Positions 1-5,275 are shown, counted from the stretch's first letter. The stretch: 5,316 bases of DNA from an uncultured Micavibrio sp. (GCA_937896295.1 CALBME010000014.1:1-5316); one strand, 5' to 3'. Notes: generated from the letters alone by a model not told the origin. Numbers and translations are program-made.

Positions 1-220
1 CGTCCACCGAAGCGATATCCTCGACATCGCAGGGGAGGACCAGCGAGGAGCCGACGCTTTCCGCCAGCGGCTTGACGCGCTTGCCGAGTGCCTCGCCCTG
101 ATAGGTGAAGGCCAGTTCCGCCCCGTGTTTCGCCAGCATCTGCGCGATACCCCAGGCGATCGAATTCTGGTTGGCGACGCCCATGATGAGGCCGCGTTTT
201 CCTTGCATGAGTCCAACCAT
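1..220 (-). CDS. fabI: Enoyl-[acyl-carrier-protein] reductase (NADH), FabI, N-terminal part
   Basis: This is the first 73 codons of FabI; the rest lies beyond the left edge. FabI catalyses the last reduction of each fatty-acid elongation round, trans-2-enoyl-ACP to acyl-ACP, in the cytoplasm, and is the target of triclosan-type inhibitors. The visible part begins MVGLMQGKRGLIMGVAN and continues into NSIAWGIA, the FabI version of the dinucleotide-binding glycine-rich loop (about residues 14-26). ELAFTYQGE follows at 35-43 and KRVKPLAES at 47-55, and a CDV at 64-66 fits the usual adenine-contacting Asp. The catalytic Tyr and Lys are outside the window. I chose the ATG at 220 because AGAAGG lies 7 nt upstream and because M-x-GLM-x-GKRGL is the normal start of alphaproteobacterial FabI; a second in-frame ATG at 208 is less likely. 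The gene follows fabF after a 79-nt gap that contains two hairpins. The family assignment is very secure. Confidence 0.95.
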   Translation of the reverse strand, partial: MVGLMQGKRGLIMGVANQNSIAWGIAQMLAKHGAELAFTYQGEALGKRVKPLAESVGSSLVLPCDVEDIASVD

Positions 221-236
221 GGGAATGCCTTCTTCC

Positions 237-258
237 AAAACCCGGGCGAGCGCCCGGG
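237..258 (-). terminator. Terminator-like GC hairpin just before fabI
   Basis: Read on the minus strand, the stem is CCCGGGC, the loop GCTC and the other arm GCCCGGG: seven perfect GC pairs, extendable outward by G-U and A-U pairs. TTTT follows directly. The fabI start codon is only 16 nt after the T-run, so this sits between fabF and fabI. The U-run is short (four), so it may terminate only partly, act as an attenuator, or mark the fabF mRNA end while fabI has its own start signals. The structure is seen in the sequence; its function is inferred. Confidence 0.5.
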
Positions 259-273
259 CCTATGCGAGGGGAC

Positions 274-292
274 GAAAGCCCGGTGGGCTTTC
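274..292 (-). terminator. Hairpin 7 nt after the fabF stop codon, possible terminator
   Basis: The minus strand reads GAAAGCCC, loop ACC, GGGCTTTC: a perfect 8-bp stem with a 3-nt loop, seven nucleotides past the fabF TGA. The A-rich foot on the 5' side and T-rich foot on the 3' side are common in intrinsic terminators. However, the sequence after the stem (GTCCCC) has no U-run, so termination would be weak. It may instead protect the 3' end of the fabF message. It is separate from the GC hairpin nearer fabI. Confidence 0.4.
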
Positions 293-299
293 AAAGCGT

Positions 300-1565
300 T
301 CAGGCATCCGGATGCTTGAGGATGATCGTCGCGTTGGTGCCACCGAACCCGAAGGAATTAGACAGCGCATGGGTGATTTTCTTTTGCTTGGCCACGTTCG
401 GCACCAGGTCGATACCCTGACATTCCGGACTGACATCCTGCAGGTTGATGGTCGGAGGCAGAATACCGGTCTGCAGTGCCTTGATCGAATAAATCGCCTC
501 TACCGCCCCCGCTGCACCCAGCAGGTGGCCGATAGCCGACTTCGTGGAAGACATGGACACGCGATCAAGGCTGTTGGCGAACAGGCGCTTGATGGCGGTG
601 CATTCGATACCGTCACCCACCGGCGTCGACGTGCCGTGCGCATTGATGTAATCGATGGCTTCGGGGCCGATTCCGGCGCGTTTCAGCGCGGCCTGCATGG
701 CGCGGTAACCGCCGTCACCGTTTTCTGCGGGGCTGGTGATGTGATATGCATCGCCCGACAGGCCATACCCAAGAATTTCAGCATAAATTTTGGCGCCGCG
801 TGCTTTCGCATGCTCGTATTCCTCAAGAACCAGAACACCGGCACCTTCGGCGATGACAAACCCGTCGCGGGCCGCATCAAACGGACGGGATGCTTCGGCC
901 GGGCGATCGTTGAAACCGGATGACAAGGCGCGCAAGGCGGCAAAACCAGCCACGCCCAGATAATTGACGGCTGACTCGGCACCGCCGCAGACCATCACGT
1001 CCGCATCGTCCCACATGATCATGCGTGCGGAATCGCCAATGGCGTGCGTACCGGTGGCACATGCCGTCACGACCGAATGATTGGGCCCTTTGAAGCCGTA
1101 CTGGATGGACACTTGGCCCGAGGCAAGGTTGATAAGCGCGCCGGGAATAAAGAAGGGCGACACGCGGCGCGCGCCCTTTTCTTTGAGAATACGTGACGTT
1201 TCATCGATCGAGGTAAGCCCCCCGATGCCCGAGCCTATCATGACGCCGGTGCGGCATTTCTGTTCCTCGGTCTCAGCCACCCAGCCCGAATCAGCAACGG
1301 CTTCCTTCGCTGCCGCCATGGCGTGCAGGATGAAGTCGTCGATTTTCTTCTGGTCCTTGGGCGGGACGATTGAATCGGCATTCATTTCACCGGGGCCGGT
1401 ACCGCGCGGAACCATGCCAGCGATCTGGCTTGAAAGCTCGGACGGATCGAAATGCGTGATGCGCGTGATTCCGGATTCGCCGTTGATGATGCGCTTCCAG
1501 TTGTGTTCGACCCCGCTGCCCAGCGGAGACACGATGCCCATGCCTGTAACGACGACTCTTCTCAT
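300..1565 (-). CDS. fabF: 3-oxoacyl-[acyl-carrier-protein] synthase II (beta-ketoacyl-ACP synthase), FabF
   Basis: This 421-residue cytoplasmic condensing enzyme joins malonyl-ACP to a growing acyl-ACP with loss of CO2, the elongating Claisen step of type II fatty-acid synthesis. The thiolase-fold start RRVVVTGMGIVSPLG is present. The nucleophilic Cys169 lies in VTACATG, His310 in NAHGTSTPVGD, and Lys342 and His347 in TKSAIGHLLGA; together they give the Cys-His-His set and Lys of the KAS I/II class. The glycine-rich NSFGFGGTN closes the C-terminal half at 403-411. Length is slightly above the E. coli enzyme (about 413), and nothing is truncated. The ATG at 1565 fits the family N-terminus, but there is no good Shine-Dalgarno sequence before it (ACCTTTCGTGCGGAT). 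The intrinsic terminator after acpP ends only about 20 nt upstream, so fabF probably depends on readthrough from acpP. FabB is the main alternative, but context (acpP-fabF) and the TGTHAIGD segment favour FabF. Confidence 0.96.
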   Translation of the reverse strand: MRRVVVTGMGIVSPLGSGVEHNWKRIINGESGITRITHFDPSELSSQIAGMVPRGTGPGEMNADSIVPPKDQKKIDDFILHAMAAAKEAVADSGWVAETEEQKCRTGVMIGSGIGGLTSIDETSRILKEKGARRVSPFFIPGALINLASGQVSIQYGFKGPNHSVVTACATGTHAIGDSARMIMWDDADVMVCGGAESAVNYLGVAGFAALRALSSGFNDRPAEASRPFDAARDGFVIAEGAGVLVLEEYEHAKARGAKIYAEILGYGLSGDAYHITSPAENGDGGYRAMQAALKRAGIGPEAIDYINAHGTSTPVGDGIECTAIKRLFANSLDRVSMSSTKSAIGHLLGAAGAVEAIYSIKALQTGILPPTINLQDVSPECQGIDLVPNVAKQKKITHALSNSFGFGGTNATIILKHPDA

Positions 1566-1585
1566 ATCCGCACGAAAGGTAGATG

Positions 1586-1617
1586 AAAAACAAACGCCGG
1601 CAAAGATTTGCCGGCGT
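1586..1617 (-). terminator. Strong Rho-independent terminator between acpP and fabF
   Basis: On the minus strand ACGCCGGCAA, loop ATCT, TTGCCGGCGT forms a perfect 10-bp stem (an eleventh A-T pair is possible with a 2-nt loop). TTTGTTTTT follows directly. This is a textbook intrinsic terminator placed 20 nt after the acpP stop and 20 nt before the fabF start. It would give a short abundant acpP mRNA, with fabF made from readthrough. The structure is plain in the sequence; the degree of termination cannot be judged from it. Confidence 0.85.
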
Positions 1618-1619
1618 CT

Positions 1620-1635
1620 TGAATAGAGTTATTCA
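1620..1635 (-). other. Small AT-rich hairpin immediately after the acpP stop
   Basis: On the minus strand TGAATA, loop ACTC, TATTCA forms a perfect 6-bp stem two nucleotides after the acpP TAA. It precedes the strong terminator by only two bases, giving two tandem hairpins at the end of the acpP message. It is too weak to terminate alone. It may stabilise the 3' end, or it may be chance in an AT-rich gap. Confidence 0.35.
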
Positions 1636-1637
1636 GA

Positions 1638-1877
1638 TTAACCGGCCGACTTTTCGCCGATGAATTTCACGGCGTCGCCGACGGTCTGAATTTTCTCAGC
1701 CGCGTCATCCGGAATTTCAATGTTGAATTCTTCTTCGAACGCCATGACCAGCTCAACCGTGTCGAGCGAGTCAGCGCCCAGATCGTCGATGAAGCTGGCC
1801 GACTCGACCACTTTGTCTTCTTCGACGCCGAGGTGTTCGACAACGATTTTCTTCACGCGGGCTGCGATATCGCTCAT
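1638..1877 (-). CDS. acpP: Acyl carrier protein AcpP
   Basis: This 79-residue acidic carrier protein holds growing acyl chains as thioesters on a 4'-phosphopantetheine arm and delivers them to the fatty-acid, lipid A and phospholipid enzymes in the cytoplasm. The attachment serine is Ser37 in the invariant GADSLDTVELVMAFEEEF segment (residues 34-51). Helix I (about 3-15), the acidic recognition helix II that starts at Ser37, and the C-terminal helix (TVGDAVKFI, about 65-73) are all in place. Length matches the family (77-79). The ATG has a good Shine-Dalgarno sequence, AAGGAA, 7 nt upstream (1885-1890). Downstream lie a small hairpin and then a strong intrinsic terminator, so acpP can be transcribed to a higher level than fabF, as suits one of the most abundant bacterial proteins. 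Upstream is a HAD phosphatase rather than fabG directly, which is unusual. Confidence 0.98.
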   Translation of the reverse strand: MSDIAARVKKIVVEHLGVEEDKVVESASFIDDLGADSLDTVELVMAFEEEFNIEIPDDAAEKIQTVGDAVKFIGEKSAG

Positions 1878-1897
1878 GTTCTAATTCCTTGATTCTG

Positions 1898-1952
1898 TTT
1901 ATAAGTGTTTTAATCCGCCCGCAGTCTTAGCAAAGCCTTGTGCCGAGTACAA
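1898..1952 (-). promoter_or_regulatory. Possible promoter of acpP (weak prediction)
   Basis: The 78 nt between the HAD gene and acpP contain two weak promoter candidates on the minus strand. One has -35 TTGTAC (1947-1952), a 17-nt spacer and -10 TAAGAC (1924-1929), giving a leader of about 40 nt. The other is a good -10, TATAAA (1898-1903), without a recognisable -35 and with a very short leader. A separate promoter would make sense for acpP, but neither match is strong and readthrough from fabD-fabG is an alternative. Confidence 0.25.
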
Positions 1953-1955
1953 CCC

Positions 1956-2633
1956 TCATCTGGCAACAAAAGGGGCGATCTCGCTTAAGCTATTGATAAT
2001 ATGGGCACATCCGGCCTTTTGAAGGGCCTGTGCCGCCTTGTCGCGGTCGTGGGAAAAGCCCGTATAACCAAGCACGGTCATGCCAGCCGCAACACCGGCC
2101 CTGGCTCCCGGCACGCTGTCTTCCACCACGATACAGTCGGCTGCCGCAACCCCAAGACGCTGCGCGGCCTCTATATACATATCGGGCGCCGGCTTCGGGC
2201 GGGTGACATCACCCACTGCCACCACGTGACCTTCATGGATGACGCCCAGATACCCGGCATGGCGCAATTCAGCCAGAACGGCCGTACGCTGACCGTTGGA
2301 TGCCACTGCCATGGGCACACTGCGTGTACCCAGTGACTGGACGAAGCTGACAGATTCCGGAAAAAAATTCATTTCAGACGGGATGCGTTCGACCATCAGC
2401 TGGGCGAAATCTTCTTCAAACTCCTCCGCCGACATTGAGATCCCATGACGCTGGTTCAGAAAGGCGATGATATCCTTTTTTGCCACGCCCATGAATTCCG
2501 CCAGATATGCCTCCGGGCTTTCAAATCGGATCCCGTGCGCGGCGAAATGCATCACATCGATGCGGGCGGACATGATTTCCGTATCGACCAGCGTCCCATC
2601 GCAGTCGAAAATGATGGCTTTGGTATGTGACAT
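1956..2633 (-). CDS. HAD-superfamily hydrolase (subfamily IA phosphatase / beta-phosphoglucomutase-like)
   Basis: This 225-residue soluble protein belongs to the haloacid dehalogenase superfamily, whose members mostly remove phosphate from small metabolites through an aspartyl-phosphate intermediate. All four motifs are intact. Motif I is FDCDGTLVDTE, with nucleophile Asp10 and acid/base Asp12. Motif II is AVASNG, with Ser112 and Asn113. Motif III is Lys147 in RPKPAP. Motif IV is VVEDSVPGARAG, with Glu171-Asp172 for Mg2+. Residues of about 18-90 form the helical C1-type cap. Length and layout resemble E. coli YieH/YcjU-type enzymes, but the substrate cannot be read from sequence, so I give no symbol. 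The ATG at 2633 has AAGGAG 4 nt upstream. The gene starts 59 nt after fabG and ends 78 nt before acpP on the same strand, so it is probably transcribed with fabG. Its place inside a fab cluster suggests, but does not show, a link to lipid or CoA metabolism. Confidence 0.9.
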   Translation of the reverse strand: MSHTKAIIFDCDGTLVDTEIMSARIDVMHFAAHGIRFESPEAYLAEFMGVAKKDIIAFLNQRHGISMSAEEFEEDFAQLMVERIPSEMNFFPESVSFVQSLGTRSVPMAVASNGQRTAVLAELRHAGYLGVIHEGHVVAVGDVTRPKPAPDMYIEAAQRLGVAAADCIVVEDSVPGARAGVAAGMTVLGYTGFSHDRDKAAQALQKAGCAHIINSLSEIAPFVAR

Positions 2634-2692
2634 GCAGCTCCTTGCTTAAGAACTGCAATGTCGCATGGGAATACGGCGAAAATACGGGGGAC

Positions 2693-3430
2693 TTAAATCA
2701 TCGCCATGCCGCCGTTGACGTGAATCGTCTGGCCGGTGACATAGGCGGCCTCGTCAGACGCCAGGAACACAGCCGCGGACGCGATCTCGTCGGGCGTCCC
2801 CATACGCGCCATGGGGATCTGCACGTCGATTGCGGCTTTCTGTTCGGGCGTCAGGGCATCCGTCATCGCCGTGGCGATAAAGCCCGGCGCAATGCAGTTC
2901 ACCGTGACATTGCGGGAGGCAAGCTCCGCCGCCACCGATTTGCTCCAGCCGATCATGCCGGCCTTGGAGGCAACGTAGTTTGCCTGCCCGGGATTGCCGG
3001 TAACCCCCACGATAGACGCAATGTTTACAATGCGTCCCATGCGGTTCTTCATCATTCCTTTCATGCACGCGCGTGCTAGGCGGAACGGCGCGGTCAGGTT
3101 GACGTCCAGCACCTGCTGCCAGTCTTCATCCTTCATGCGAAGGGCGAGGTTATCCTTGGTAAGCCCCGCATTATTAATGAGAATATCGATCTTACCCATA
3201 GCCGCGATCGCATCCGCGACCAGCTTGTCGGCCGAGGCCGCATCGGACAGATCGGCAGGAAGGATATGCACGCGGGAGCCGAGCTTGGCGGCCAGTGCGT
3301 TAAGCTTGTCTGCGTTGCGCCCTGAAATGCCGACAACCGCGCCCTGTGTGTGCAGCGCAATCGCGATCGCCTCGCCAATGCCGCCCGTAGCGCCCGTAAC
3401 CAGTGCTGTCTTACCGTCTAAAGAGAACAT
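2693..3430 (-). CDS. fabG: 3-oxoacyl-[acyl-carrier-protein] reductase FabG
   Basis: FabG reduces 3-ketoacyl-ACP to 3-hydroxyacyl-ACP with NADPH, the first reduction of each elongation round, usually as a tetramer. The protein is a 245-residue classical short-chain dehydrogenase/reductase. It has the cofactor loop TGATGGIG at 12-19, the NNAG motif at 86-89 and the catalytic tetrad Asn111, Ser139, Tyr152 and Lys156 (Tyr and Lys in YVASK). The family signature APGFIATAMTD lies at 181-191 and the C-terminus VTGQTIHVNGGMAMI is typical of true FabG. Length equals the family norm (244-248). The ATG at 3430 has GGAG 5 nt upstream. It lies 63 nt downstream of fabD with no terminator between them, so the two are probably co-transcribed. 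Many SDRs look alike, but the fabD/acpP setting and FabG-type C-terminus make the call secure. Confidence 0.97.
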   Translation of the reverse strand: MFSLDGKTALVTGATGGIGEAIAIALHTQGAVVGISGRNADKLNALAAKLGSRVHILPADLSDAASADKLVADAIAAMGKIDILINNAGLTKDNLALRMKDEDWQQVLDVNLTAPFRLARACMKGMMKNRMGRIVNIASIVGVTGNPGQANYVASKAGMIGWSKSVAAELASRNVTVNCIAPGFIATAMTDALTPEQKAAIDVQIPMARMGTPDEIASAAVFLASDEAAYVTGQTIHVNGGMAMI

Positions 3431-3493
3431 GCTCGCTCCATATATTTTTCAATATGGTGCTTACAGACCTAAGGCCTGCGCTTCAAGCAGGAA

Positions 3494-4453
3494 TTAACCC
3501 TTGATATGTTTGATCAGCGCTTCGATTTCAGCCGGCGTGCCAGCATTCATGCCTTTCACACGCTCGTCGATACGCTTGGTCAGGCCGGACAGGACCTTGC
3601 CCGCGCCCAGTTCGACGATCTCGGTAACATTGGCACCCGCCATCCACATAACGGATTCGCGCCAGCGCACGCGGCCGGTGATCTGGTCAACCAGCAACTG
3701 GCGGATGCGGTTCGGATCGTCCTCGGCCTTGGCCGAAACGTTGGCGACCACTGGAATGCTGGGCGGACGAATGGTCACCTGCGCCAGCGCCTTGGCCATT
3801 TCGGCGGCGGCAGGCGCCATCAGGCGGCAATGGAACGGGGCGGAAACAGGCAGCATGATCGCACGCTTGGCACCACGGCCCTGTGCCAGCGTGACGAAAG
3901 TTTCGACCGCCGCCTTATGACCCGAGATCACGACCTGGCCCGGCGCATTATCGTTCGCGCTTTCGCAGACGCTGTCGCCATTGGCGTTTGTGGCTGCATT
4001 GTCCTTGGCAAGCGCGGTGACCGCGTCAAAATCAAGTCCCAGAATGGCGGCCATGGCGCCCTGACCTACTGGCACGGCACGCTGCATGGCCTTGCCGCGC
4101 AGGCGCAGAAGGCGCGCAGTGTCCGCCAGTTCCAGCGATTTGACGGCCGTCAGCGCCGCATATTCGCCAAGGCTGTGCCCTGCGGCAAAGGTCGCGTCCT
4201 GCTCGATTTTGATGTCACCCTGTTTCTTGAGGATGCGCACAACCGCCATCGAAACGGCCATCAGCGCGGGCTGGGTGTTTTCGGTCAGGTTCAGCTCACT
4301 TTCCGGCCCTTCCCACATGACCTTGGTAAGGTCTTGTTTTAATGCGTCATTTACCTGTTCAAAGACCTCTCTGGCCTCGACGAAATTCTCGGCCAGGTCC
4401 CTGCCCATGCCGATAAACTGGCTGCCCTGACCCGGAAATACAAATGCACGCAT
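3494..4453 (-). CDS. fabD: Malonyl-CoA:ACP transacylase FabD
   Basis: FabD moves malonyl from CoA to the phosphopantetheine arm of AcpP, supplying the extender unit to the condensing enzymes. Numbered from the ATG chosen here (319 residues), the start MRAFVFPGQGSQ carries the oxyanion-site glutamine segment. GHSLGEY holds the nucleophile Ser94. Arg119, in LRLRGKAMQ, binds the malonyl carboxylate. His208, in SAPFHC, is the catalytic base, and Gln257 lies in VDQITGRVRW. CESANDNAPGQVVISG (about 163-178) is typical of alphaproteobacterial FabD. An in-frame GTG at 4462 would add three residues (MSS), but the GAGGG at 4462-4466 would then touch the start codon. It sits 8 nt before the ATG at 4453, so I prefer the ATG. 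This is the first gene of the leftward cluster, divergent from rpsF, with a plausible promoter upstream. Confidence 0.96.
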   Translation of the reverse strand: MRAFVFPGQGSQFIGMGRDLAENFVEAREVFEQVNDALKQDLTKVMWEGPESELNLTENTQPALMAVSMAVVRILKKQGDIKIEQDATFAAGHSLGEYAALTAVKSLELADTARLLRLRGKAMQRAVPVGQGAMAAILGLDFDAVTALAKDNAATNANGDSVCESANDNAPGQVVISGHKAAVETFVTLAQGRGAKRAIMLPVSAPFHCRLMAPAAAEMAKALAQVTIRPPSIPVVANVSAKAEDDPNRIRQLLVDQITGRVRWRESVMWMAGANVTEIVELGAGKVLSGLTKRIDERVKGMNAGTPAEIEALIKHIKG

Positions 4454-4461
4454 TGATGACA

Positions 4462-4466
4462 CCCTC
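4462..4466 (-). promoter_or_regulatory. fabD ribosome binding site that decides the start codon
   Basis: On the minus strand GAGGG ends 8 nt before the ATG at 4453, a normal Shine-Dalgarno distance. The same bases overlap the alternative GTG at 4462, so they could not serve that codon. This favours the shorter FabD. Confidence 0.6.
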
Positions 4467-4491
4467 TATGTGTTGGTCACATTTTCGCCAC

Positions 4492-4522
4492 ATAACAAGC
4501 ATTCCGGCTGGTCAAATGTCAA
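4492..4522 (-). promoter_or_regulatory. Predicted promoter of the fabD operon
   Basis: On the minus strand there is a perfect -35 hexamer TTGACA (4517-4522), a 19-nt spacer and a 4/6 -10 hexamer TGTTAT (4492-4497). Transcription would start near 4485, giving a leader of about 30 nt before the fabD ATG. A second -35-like TTGACC overlaps two bases further downstream. The spacer is slightly long, so the -10 assignment is uncertain. The location between divergent operons supports a promoter here. Confidence 0.45.
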
Positions 4523-4571
4523 TAAACAGCTTGCAAATACTCCTCTTTCCATGCTTTTTAGCGGCAACCTT

Positions 4572-4588
4572 GCTGGTGGTTTACCAGC
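4572..4588 (+). other. Upstream hairpin in the rpsF leader
   Basis: GCTGGT, loop GGTTT, ACCAGC forms a perfect 6-bp stem just before the predicted S6:S18-binding structure. Its loop GGTTT is complementary to AAACC at 4614-4618, inside the bulge of the next structure, so a loop-bulge pseudoknot is possible. It would lie within the rpsF transcript only if transcription starts upstream of about 4570, which I cannot confirm. Confidence 0.4.
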
Positions 4589-4589
4589 T

Positions 4590-4625
4590 TCCTTAGCGAA
4601 TGGTTCGCTCTGGAAACCGTAAGGA
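4590..4625 (+). promoter_or_regulatory. S6:S18 complex-binding motif in the rpsF leader (predicted translational autoregulation)
   Basis: The leader folds as an outer stem TCCTTA (4590-4595) pairing with TAAGGA (4620-4625). On top is a hairpin GCGAA-TGG-TTCGC (4596-4608), and an 11-nt 3' bulge, TCTGGAAACCG (4609-4619), ends in CCG against the outer stem. Published work describes the S6:S18 complex-binding motif as a conserved CCG in a bulge flanked by a stem and a hairpin, mimicking the S6:S18 site on 16S rRNA; this leader matches that layout. The outer stem contains most of the rpsF Shine-Dalgarno AAGGAG (4621-4626). Binding of S6:S18 would therefore be expected to lock the ribosome site and repress rpsF, and by coupling rpsR. 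The pairing is visible; the regulation is inferred from the known motif. Confidence 0.72.
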
Positions 4626-4632
4626 GAAAAAA

Positions 4633-4968
4633 ATGTCCAAATACGAAACCGTGTTCATCGCACGGCAGGACCTCGCACCCGCACAGGTCGAGCAACTGGC
4701 CGAGAAGATGGGCAAGATCATCACTGACAATGGCGGCAAGGTCCACAAGACCGAGCACTGGGGCCTTCGCACCCTCGCCTACCGCATCAACAAAAACCGC
4801 AAAGGCCACTACGTCCTGTTCGAACTGGACACCCCGGCCCCCGCTCTGCACGAACTCGAGCGCCAGATGCGTCTTTCCGAAGACATTCTGCGCAGCATGA
4901 CGATCAAGATCGACGAATTCTCGTCCGAGCGTAAAGATCAACCCAAAACCGACAAAGAGGCTGCATAA
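4633..4968 (+). CDS. rpsF: 30S ribosomal protein S6
   Basis: S6 binds the platform of the small ribosomal subunit together with S18. The 111-residue product starts MSKYETVFIARQDL, the first strand of the S6 ferredoxin-like fold, followed by the helix around AQVEQLAEKM (18-27). The GGKVHKTEHWGLRTLAYRINKNRKGHYVLFEL segment (34-65) carries the conserved W-G-x-R-x-L-A-Y-x-I and G-x-Y. The charged tail (ERKDQPKTDKEAA) is short, since alphaproteobacterial S6 is often longer. The ATG at 4633 has AAGGAG 6 nt upstream; an in-frame GTG-initiated extension to about 4603 (VRSGNRKEKK) would read through the Shine-Dalgarno sequence and is rejected. The stop TAA overlaps the rpsR ATG by one base (TAATG), indicating translational coupling. 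The leader carries a predicted S6:S18 feedback element. Confidence 0.97.
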   Translation: MSKYETVFIARQDLAPAQVEQLAEKMGKIITDNGGKVHKTEHWGLRTLAYRINKNRKGHYVLFELDTPAPALHELERQMRLSEDILRSMTIKIDEFSSERKDQPKTDKEAA

Positions 4969-5264
4969 TGGCTTTCGAAAAACGCGAACCCCGCGCTGAA
5001 CGTGGCGAAGGCCGCGGCGAGCGCTCCGGCGCTGGTGGCGGTGCACCTTTCTTCCGTCGCCGCAAAACCTGCCCCTTCTCCGGTGAAAATGCCCAGCGCA
5101 TTGACTGGAAAGACACCAAAACCCTGATGCGCTACATCTCCGAGCGCGGCAAAATCATGCCGTCGCGCATCACCGCTGTATCGGCGAAAAAGCAACGCAA
5201 ACTGTCGCAGGCGATCAAACGCGCCCGCAATCTCGCGCTGCTGCCGTACGTCGTCCAAAACTAG
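4968..5264 (+). CDS. rpsR: 30S ribosomal protein S18, with N-terminal extension
   Basis: S18 pairs with S6 on the platform of the 30S subunit. Of 98 residues, the conserved core begins near PFFRRRKTCPFSGENA (27-42) and continues through IDWKDTKTLMRYISERGKIMPSRITAVSAKKQR to the basic end IKRARNLALLPYV. The core matches the family well. The N-terminus is longer than usual by about 24 residues (E. coli S18 is 75), and this extra part is rich in Arg, Gly and Glu with a GAGGG run, so it is probably disordered. No internal Met allows a shorter start before residue 54, and the ATG overlaps the rpsF stop (TAATG) with GAGG 7 nt upstream, so the extension seems real. Rhodospirillales-like and other alphaproteobacterial S18 share the KTCPFSG segment. 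Confidence 0.96.
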   Translation: MAFEKREPRAERGEGRGERSGAGGGAPFFRRRKTCPFSGENAQRIDWKDTKTLMRYISERGKIMPSRITAVSAKKQRKLSQAIKRARNLALLPYVVQN

Positions 5265-5275
5265 GAGTCACGAAC

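Noticed and set aside
105..923. A 272-codon open frame on the plus strand opposite fabF.
   Set aside because: It is fully antisense to conserved fabI/fabF coding sequence, has no recognisable domain, and its product looks like the usual Arg/His/Gly-rich shadow translation of GC-rich genes.
1081..1626. A 181-codon plus-strand frame opposite the start of fabF and running into the terminator.
   Set aside because: It is a shadow of fabF, and its end is formed by the inverted repeat of the acpP terminator.
2660..2692. CGTATT repeated twice in the fabG-HAD gap.
   Set aside because: Two 6-base copies with an 11-base period are too short to be meaningful; there is no array or hairpin.
3442..3455. 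Small inverted repeat ATATT-TTTC-AATAT in the fabD-fabG gap.
   Set aside because: Five A-T pairs in an AT-rich spacer are expected by chance; there is no U-run and no promoter geometry before fabG.
3506..4342. A 278-codon open frame on the plus strand opposite fabD.
   Set aside because: It lies within the antisense of fabD, whose catalytic motifs are intact; the product is rich in Arg, His and Gly with no domain and no ribosome site of note.
4531..4560. A plus-strand promoter for rpsF with TTGCAA as -35 and TTTTTA as -10.
   Set aside because: The -10 matches consensus at only two of six positions. The rps operon must have a promoter in this region or nearby, but I cannot point to one.
4558..5046. 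A 162-codon minus-strand frame opposite rpsF.
   Set aside because: It is antisense to conserved rpsF, crosses its leader, and shows no protein family features.
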